Below are positions 12,473-12,853 of a DNA stretch of 12,853 bases, one piece after another. The notes under the pieces are model-generated. The model ran no database searches. It was not told the origin of the DNA and saw only the letters and a program-made list of their open reading frames with translations. Source of the DNA: Gammaproteobacteria bacterium (GTDB lineage Bacteria > Pseudomonadota > Gammaproteobacteria > Granulosicoccales > Granulosicoccaceae); NCBI GenBank assembly GCA_019634245.1, contig JAHQVR010000001.1, forward strand, positions 1-12,853, read 5' to 3'. The stretch's first letter is position 1, and each line of letters opens with the position of its first letter. Made by a program: the position numbers and the translations under genes.

Positions 12473-12853
12473 GTGCTTACCTGTGATCAATACCATATGC
12501 CCACTGATTTGGCAGATGCATTGACCCTATGGGCGAGTGCACCTGAAGGTAGCAAACTGGTATCGGGCGCTACCGATATCTTACCCTGGGCCCGCGAAGG
12601 ACGTGCCGGTGACGTTCATTTGCCAGCCTTGGTAGACGTGACTCGAATTGAAGGTCTGAGTGGATATTCGTTCGAGAACGGTCGGCTTCGCTTAGGTGCG
12701 AAAACGGTGTATCAGCAGTTCTTAACGGATAATACGCTGATGCAACAACTCCCTTGTATGCCGCATTGCGCCATTTGGTTTGCGGACGACCAAATTCGCG
12801 AGCAAGCAACGCTGGTGGGCAATTTGGTTAATGCCTCACCGGTTGCTGACGGC
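12473..12853 (+). CDS. Molybdenum hydroxylase FAD-binding subunit, N-terminal part (XdhB/CoxM-like)
   Basis: This gene runs off the right edge; 127 codons are visible without a stop. The product matches the FAD-binding domain of molybdopterin dehydrogenases (PF00941): YHMPTDLADALTL near the start, the first FAD loop SGATDILPWAREGR at about 35-48, a strand region LRLGAKTVYQQF, and the second FAD motif QIREQATLVGNLVNASPVAD at about 107-126. In such enzymes this medium subunit passes electrons from the Mo/Fe-S subunits to NAD+ or another acceptor, so genes for the [2Fe-2S] and Mo subunits should follow. The GTG at 12473 is preferred to an ATG at 12497 because the family's Y.xPxxLxEAL motif begins before that ATG. 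It begins 17 bases after the dehydrogenase stop, a clear operon. The hydroxylase substrate is unknown. Confidence 0.82.
   Translation, partial: MLTCDQYHMPTDLADALTLWASAPEGSKLVSGATDILPWAREGRAGDVHLPALVDVTRIEGLSGYSFENGRLRLGAKTVYQQFLTDNTLMQQLPCMPHCAIWFADDQIREQATLVGNLVNASPVADG

Overview
The window reads as chromosomal DNA of a heterotrophic proteobacterium, most likely a (marine-type) gammaproteobacterium. The clues are an adjacent YbbA/YbbP-type ABC pair, a BCCT osmolyte carrier, an aromatic-acid catabolic block related to the phthalate and protocatechuate 4,5-cleavage routes, moderate base composition and Shine-Dalgarno-led genes. The taxonomic guess is an inference. I saw no rRNA, tRNA, CRISPR array, phage gene or intact insertion sequence.

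Region 1 (1-3004, + strand) is an aromatic-acid catabolic operon that enters from the left edge. It holds the 3' part of a Gfo/Idh/MocA dehydrogenase (4,5-dihydrodiol dehydrogenase-like), a 4,5-dihydroxyphthalate decarboxylase-like protein whose start overlaps the previous stop, a LigJ-type 4-oxalomesaconate hydratase, and an unrecognised protein of about 141 residues that has no ATG, GTG or TTG at its apparent 5' end. Together they suggest dihydrodiol to dihydroxy acid, to protocatechuate-like product, then (after ring cleavage by enzymes not in the window) hydration of 4-oxalomesaconate.

Region 2 (3005-5063) holds a non-coding stretch with a possible terminator, a short reverse-strand coding-like fragment, a mini-ORF and a perfect 8-bp dyad. 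A lipoprotein of the serine beta-lactamase/esterase family follows, then a second spacer rich in palindromes. Region 3 (5064-6788) is a single BCCT transporter with an unusually long segment after its glycine-rich helix.

Region 4 (6863-10074, - strand) is a two-gene operon, a YbbA-like ATPase followed by a YbbP-like permease with FtsX domains, convergent with the BCCT gene. Region 5 (10075-12853, + strand) starts with a 317-base spacer that carries repeats and a consensus -10 box. It continues with an IclR-family regulator, a zinc-type medium-chain dehydrogenase and the 5' part of an FAD subunit of a molybdenum hydroxylase, which runs off the right edge. This last block looks like a regulated oxidation operon, possibly another branch of aromatic or alcohol/aldehyde catabolism.

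No wholly new system is evident. The best leads are the orphan protein after ligJ with its apparent ATT start, the repeat-bearing iclR promoter, the dyad ahead of the lipoprotein gene, and the incomplete phthalate/protocatechuate gene set.
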